Source: Lampris incognitus
Lineage: Eukaryota > Chordata > Actinopteri > Lampriformes > Lampridae
DNA length: 64,000 nucleotides
Assembly: GCF_029633865.1 (NCBI RefSeq)
Contig: NC_079212.1
Location: 84,736,172 to 84,800,171, forward strand
Direction of reading: 5' to 3'
The position numbers and the translations under genes are program-made. Below the pieces are notes generated by a model. That model did no database searches. It saw nothing but the letters and a program-made list of their open reading frames with translations, and was not told where the DNA came from. Positions 58,480-64,000 of the stretch are shown here, piece after piece; positions within the stretch are counted from its first letter, which is position 1; each line of letters starts with the position of its first letter.

Positions 58480-59340
58480 CCCCCCCCCTTTATCCGGGAG
58501 TCAGCCGAAAGCCGCGCACACGAACACGGGCCCGCTTCGCCGGGAGTAAGTGGACGGCGGTGCGCCCAGAGTCCGGCTCACGACTGGGGCGGAATAACCA
58601 GCGGGACGGTACGTGTCCTCTGGGGCGAGGACGTGGGGACGCGGGCGGCTGGAAGACGCCGCGCCGGCGAGGAAGACGCCGCGCGCGCTGGTGAGGAAGA
58701 CGCCGCGCGCGCCGGTGATGGCCCGCTTCTCCTCGCTTCAGAAGCTTTTCCTGTGTGGGGGGAGTGGGCTACATCCTGTGGCGTTTCCTGTGTTTGTAAA
58801 CTAGACGGCATCGAAAACGGCGGACGAGTGAAACGTAAAGGTAGAAAAATAACCGTCTCCTCCTCGCGTCGATGCGTGGCGTTTTGAGCGCGACGAATGC
58901 GTTTGTTCTGTTCCAGAAAACGCAAGGCTGGCGCCGACATTTAAACGGGATTTTTTACAAAACCGTACGTCGTTATCGTTAGCCGACGCTAGCTAGCTAG
59001 CTCACTCAGCACGGAGGGGGGAGGCGCTCCTAACGACGGCCATCACGAAGGCTTTTGTGGCTGAATCCTTTCTTAAACGATCGGGAGACTGCGTTCGGGT
59101 CTTTTTGGCTACTGTGTATGAATACGGATTTTATTATAGTGATAGATATTTTAGTAGAGGCCATAAATCGACCAAGGAACAGCGAGGGACACAACGTTGT
59201 CCGATTGCAAAGGCTGGGGCGAGGGCGCCAGCGAGTAGCTCGGCTGGCCAGCTAACGTTAGCAAACTGGTTTCAGTCGGGCTCGCAGATCTGGGGCGCTC
59301 AGGCCGAGCCTGTCTAGCGCGACGCAAACGGCACCTATGT
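58480..59340 (+). promoter_or_regulatory. CpG island, promoter and noncoding exon 1 of the ZNF740-like gene
   Basis: A dense CpG stretch runs from 58490 to about 59300, unlike the surrounding AT-rich DNA. A good donor, GGACG/GTACGT, lies at 58608/58609 and could end a noncoding first exon on the plus strand. GCGCGC-rich short repeats (GAAGACGCCGCGCGCG type) occur at 58660-58715. No protein-coding frame here resembles a known family. The assignment to the gene downstream is inferred from strand and position. Confidence 0.6.
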
Positions 59341-61876
59341 ACTGGTGAGACGGCATCAGCCTTTCTCCCACGATGCTGGTCGACGGCAACTATCTAGCTG
59401 TGCAAGACATATGAGAGTTAACCACCGAAAACGAGGTTTGGTTAGCATCCAAACGTCAAAAGGAATAGCTGCGGGGCGCAAGGTAACCTTAAGGAAAATG
59501 TCTCCAGCTTTCTTGCGTTAACTTTTGTCATCCGTTAATGTAGTTGCTGCACTGTTTTTTGCATGAAAATGAACAAAAGGAGGACAGGGAACCATAACAC
59601 ACCATCTGCAAGCAGACCGAGCCTCGCCGAGGCTGCGGCGACAATGTTTCTCAGTACTAACAGTTAGGTAACGCTTGGTCAGTAAATATATAAGGCCTCC
59701 CAGAAAATAGAGGGGTTAGTTTAGATGTAGGTTAACATGTTAATGGTATATTCGCTGAGATAGGCTTTGTTATATTTTTTCACGAAGCCCCAGTATCTGT
59801 CAGATAGTAGATTAAATACTGAGATTATGCCGTTTGCCGTGTGTAGTTAATGGTATTTGCGACGCTAAAGACGTGTGTGAGCTCTGCTCTCCTATTTGGA
59901 TAATTCCAAGAATCTGATCGCGAGTTGGGATGCGTTCACACCAAGACCAGGGCGATTGTGGGTACAAATGCAATTGCTATAATGAAATGTGTTGTTTGTA
60001 AAGATCTTGGGAAAACAATTTGTCTGTGTAGGGGGGGGGGTCGTCGCCCTCCCCCAGTCTCGCTAGACTACAATAGAATAAGCGGATTTGCAGCAAATCT
60101 TGTATCTTTGCTAACCTCGCTGCAGCAGTTACTTGCTAGGAGCTTGGCAGCAAAGCGAAGGCACCGTGGTGCCTGAAGTTGCCGTTAGGTTGAGTGCAGT
60201 CTGCGGGCCCGGAGACGCTAAGAGCATCTGCTCCTTTCAACCCGTCCCTTCTTCTTATTGTGGTTTTAGTTTTCCTGCGGAAAAACACGTTCACTTGCTT
60301 TATTTATCATACCTGTTCTTGATTGTGAATGTTACACGAACTGAAGCCACTTTTTTAACTTTAAGAAATGTCAAATTAAGATGGATAAGACATTAATTTT
60401 TTGGTTAATGCTGATAAGATTTATCATGTTTGTTAGAATGTTTAGGTGAGAAGCAGTGACAGTGTTTTCATTCACTTGATCAGAAGTCTTTTTTTTTCTT
60501 GCATGGCCTGTGGATGTCAAGTTGCATTTTCATCCTTTTTAGTAGCATGCATACGTTTTTTTCCATTAATTGAATGAACCAAATTCAGTTTTAATTCTTT
60601 TTTTTTCTTTTTTTTAAGATATGTTTAGGTTATATACTGTAGTGTGATGCACCTAGCACTTAAAATTCGATTTGTACATTGTATCAGTTCTTTTACGTTT
60701 GTGTATGTTGTGCTAATATATAACGTATTTGTACAGTTAAACTATTTACTGTTTGGCATCTTTTGTTGAACCAAGATGAATTTGATAATTTGATAAGATT
60801 TCTCAGTAGAAAATCTGTTCTGGTCTTGCATCATTGGGCCATCATTACATCATATCACGTTCAGTTGTATTTGTAGCACTTTAAACAGTTTCTTTTATAC
60901 TTTATTTGTGTAATGCATTTTTGTCTTTGAAGATTTCACCTTTTTTCTTAACATGTAATTTTAAAGGGTCAAAGCGAATATTTTCCTCAAGCTGAAGTGA
61001 TTTGTTATTAAAATTTGCTGCTTTGCTTTTGCATTGCCAATACAGCTGTTTGAGCGTTATAGTTAAACTGGGTAGCACATGTCAGCCGGCTTCAAAATGC
61101 AAATTGAGCTAGCTGTGTAAATTGGATTATTGATGGCTAGCCACAGTAAGAACATCAAAACGCATTTATATTTCGTATAGGCTTCGCCTTCTGCGGCTGT
61201 TGCTAGTGGGTTTATCCCTCGCAGCACTGAAAAAACTTGTTCACGCCCACTTAATTGTGGGCCCCAATTATGGCCACAACTCAACCATATATTTAATCAA
61301 GATCATATATGAAAAAAAATTACCTTGAATTCATACTTAAGGATTTCTGTTTGCTGTACAACTAGTGAAAAAAGGTCTGCATGATGATATTTTATGTGAC
61401 AGTCTTCAGATGCAGGTGTTCTTTGGAAGTGTTGGTCTCTGCCATGATGCTGTTGTAAGTTATGTTCCATTCAGTGTCTGTTTCATGAGCATCCTCCTTC
61501 TCTTTAGTTTTAATGCTAGATGAGTGAGGTGGGTGTGGCTTCCCACCAGACCGACCATCCTGACTGACGGATCTCTGGATGACCTTGTCCCCACCCCTGT
61601 CCCTGCGCTCACATACACCGTTCCCACAGCAATGTCACATCTGCCCAGCAGCTCAGTCCGCGACCATATGAAATGGGTTTGTTTTGAGAACACCAAAGTG
61701 GTTACAAATAACATTTTTACATAAAGTCATGTGTCACTCAGGATGTTGTCGTTGACCTGATCTTTCAAAAGCTGTGTGAATGGTAATATTGGCTAATGTG
61801 TAGATTGCCCTATATTTACATGGTGTGGTGTAGGTGGTCTGTTTTTGTTCTTAAAGTTGCTGTCGTTTATTTCCAG
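59341..61876. other. First intron of the ZNF740-like gene
   Basis: AT-rich DNA with no coding frame of interest and no recognised mobile element. Low repeat content contrasts with the rest of the window. Confidence 0.5.
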
Positions 61877-61912
61877 GCGGGGCTGCTTGGCTGTGAGGCT
61901 GTGCTTTCCAGT

Positions 61913-63544
61913 ATGGCCCTGATGCAGGCCAGCTCCATGGCCGGGCCACCTAAAAAAATGATGGCTCCACTTGGCCATGCCCCACCCCAGAGAGAAGGCC
62001 CAGACCGTGGACCCCAGAGCCATATGATTCTCCCGTCTGGAATGAGCTGTCCACCCCTGGTTAGAAAATACTAGGGAATGATTGGTTTATAGATGGGATG
62101 GTTTTATTTTGTGTTAAAGGATTTTACCCCACCCACTGCCATCATGTAACTGGCAACACATTTGAGCAGCAACTAGGGCTGTGACGATAACCACATGATA
62201 GCAATACCGCGGTCATGTGATGCCTACCGCGGGGTTGAGCTCATTACCGTCATCACTGCAAAAAAACATTTTCTTGCTGGTGAACGTTACAGGAGTGTAT
62301 AGGGTGTGTGATATGACTATAAACAATAATAAATACAAACACAATAATCATTGTTTATCATCATTGATTGTCTTCCATCTTATGTTCAAGGACTTCTGGA
62401 GAAACTAAACTTGTCAGTTGCTCGTTACTTCAGCTTCGTGAACGAGGGGGAGGGACAGTCCATTAAACAATGGGGGTTTCTTTTGTGTGTGTCCGGTTAT
62501 TAATTATTTCTAGGTTTGAGTACTTGTGATATCTACAGATAATGTTCAATTGAATATATACAGACATAAGAGACAAGCATAAACAACTGGAGTTAGATTT
62601 TATAGCGAACACACTTTAATTATGTGCCCTTCTCTTATGCCCATATGGTTGATGCTATCTGCTAGATGTTATTCGATTCAACAATGGTTACAAATCTAGT
62701 TCCAAAGCCAAATATTACGCCCCCTATTTGGGCACATTTTGGCTTTGAGCCAGAAGACAAGGGGTGGTGAGCGAATTTGAACAAGGCAATATACCGCATT
62801 TGTAGAAATCTTTTTTTCGGGGGGGTATTGGCGGTAAACCACCAGCCCGTGGGGTTGCGTTGCTTTTTTACCGCAGTAAGAGGAAGTGCTTACCGTCACA
62901 GCCCTAGCAGGAACATTGACTTTTTCCTTGAATTCAGTCACAAACTTCAAATGAATGCTGACATCAACTGACCTTGGTAGTTGCATTCAATGGTGTAGTT
63001 GTCAGAAATGACTGCAAAAAATCTGGCTGTGGCATCTCTGCAAAGGTTACTGATATCCAGAGGGTATTATTTAAGCATTTATTTACTCGGGAGAAGAATC
63101 CCAGCCATTGTATATGCTGTATTTAGTTGTTACATTAACATGAGGGGTTAAAATCATAAGGTCTAAATGATTTGTAAAGGATTTGTAGTGATTCAGCCGC
63201 CATAAAACCATGGTTAAGAATAAAATTAAGAAAATGTCTTGTTATGGCACCAACTTGACTATAGATAAAATCTCTTGGGGAACACGTTGACACGTTCTCA
63301 TCTGTGTGTTGAGATTTTTTTTAATGTTTATATTAAGGAAAATTGTTTTCTAATACATACTCGTATACATTTTTCTTTGTGTGTGTGTGTTCATTAGCTT
63401 ATCCGGAAGGAAGGTGAATTCCAAGCTCCCCGCCTGCTAGACGAGAAGGAGATGAGAGCCAACGAGGACATGCAGCTGAAAAAAAAGAACAGGAAGTCAG
63501 GAACGCCCTGTAAAGTGAGAGAACAAGAAGGAAGGGGAGGGAAG
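61913..63544 (+). CDS. znf740: ZNF740-like C2H2 zinc-finger protein, N-terminal two coding exons (fingers beyond window)
   Basis: Exon 61877-62059 contains the likely start ATG at 61913 (MALMQASSMAGPPKKMMAPL), ends PPL and is followed by GTTAGA. Exon 63398-63544 (49 codons) follows a TTCATTAG acceptor, reads LIRKEGEFQAPRLLDEKEMR then KKKNRKSGTPCK, and ends GRGGK before GTCAGT. Phases are 0/0. Human ZNF740 has a similar short N-terminus with KKMM. The gene also sits near SPRYD3 in human (12q13), which fits this window. No finger is inside the window, so the family call rests on the N-terminal match and synteny. The role is expected to be a nuclear DNA-binding regulator. Confidence 0.62.
62174..62906. 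mobile_element. hAT-type non-autonomous element in the ZNF740-like intron
   Basis: Ends TAGGGCTGTGACGATAACC at the left and GCTTACCGTCACAGCCCTA at the right (inverted). Flanks GCAGCAAC (62166-62173) and GCAGGAAC (62907-62914) form an 8-bp duplication with one mismatch. Internal GCGGT/ACCGC stretches; no transposase. Confidence 0.85.
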
Positions 63545-64000
63545 GTCAGTGGGTATAAATGTTAAAGAGAAATCGTCTCTGTGATATCCACTGTGCGTGT
63601 CTGTTTCTCCCCCATTGTGTGGAAAAACACAAGTCGGACCCCTTCAAACACGTTTTTGTGGAGACGTTCAACTTTTTGGTGCGTCTGACTCGGCTCATTC
63701 ATGTGTGCACATTCTGTTTTTGTGGGGGTGGGGGGCGGAGCTCTCGCTAGATGTGGAGGGGGTGGAGGATCTCCAGAGAACAGAGTGGGGGGAGGGGAAA
63801 GGAGAGAAGAGGAGCACAATAACTGGTTGTGTGCATGGGGGGGGGGGGGGTAACATGAGGGCATTAAGCTACTAGTGCGGTTTTGGTGTTCTACTCTCTT
63901 ACATGACCCCCTGATGATGCTTAAAAAAAAGAAGAAAAAAATAACTATAGATTCTTAGTGCTGCTTATTATTTGAAGAGATTTAACATTTGGCTTCAGTC

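Noticed and set aside
58456-58887. 143-codon frame in the CpG island
   Set aside because: GC-rich DNA keeps frames open by chance; the region looks like a promoter and untranslated exon.
63559-63875. Frames after the second ZNF740-like exon
   Set aside because: They lie past a GTCAGT donor in intron sequence with G-runs; no zinc-finger motif (C-x2-C ... H-x3-H) is present.

Overview
This is vertebrate genomic DNA, almost certainly from a ray-finned (teleost) fish. It has intron-split genes with GT-AG boundaries, two CpG-rich promoter-like regions, long CA, GA and TAG microsatellites, and fish-type mobile elements (tRNA-headed SINEs, Tc1-like transposons, RTE and Rex-like LINEs, a BEL/Pao LTR element). 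Nothing bacterial, plasmid or phage was seen. Nearly all long open frames are either minisatellites whose unit is a multiple of three or fragments of mobile elements. Real coding sequence is a small fraction of the window.

Three host genes are supported. (1) SPRYD3, plus strand, enters from the left edge; seven exons between 1098 and 7761 give the C-terminal 300 residues and the stop. (2) LIMA1 (EPLIN, an actin-binding LIM protein), minus strand, is present as a complete coding set: nine coding exons from the start codon at 37226 to the stop at 15828, all phases consistent, predicting 702 residues. A likely noncoding first exon and CpG-rich promoter lie at about 44784-44990. (3) A ZNF740-like gene, plus strand, has a CpG-island promoter at about 58480-59340 and two coding exons at 61913-62059 and 63398-63544; its zinc fingers would lie beyond the right edge. 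Three exon-like pieces at 9199-11243 share one open frame but are not identified.

The rest is repeats. Left part (1-15.5 kb): SPRYD3 introns with minisatellites, a hairpin MITE, a YY1-motif repeat ending 28 bp before an exon, SINEs, an RTE copy split by a MITE, and a decayed Tc1-like element. LIMA1 introns (17-44 kb): SINEs, a Tc1-like transposon broken by one stop codon, RTE and Rex-like LINEs, a candidate solo LTR nested in a hairpin element, a LINE with 43-bp flanking repeats, long GA and CA tracts, and a 1.5-kb 15-bp satellite. The interval 45.4-57.4 kb is a mobile-element cluster: a complete but decayed 7.3-kb BEL/Pao element inside an older L1-like fragment, further SINEs, and an RTE copy with an internal duplication. 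The last 6 kb holds the ZNF740-like gene with a hAT-type MITE in its intron.

No new multi-gene system was found. The most unusual structures are a 683-bp sequence present twice, about 30 kb apart, bracketed by CA microsatellites at all four ends; nested insertions with exact target-site duplications; and an EPLIN exon whose splice acceptor lies against a CT tract of about 350 bp.
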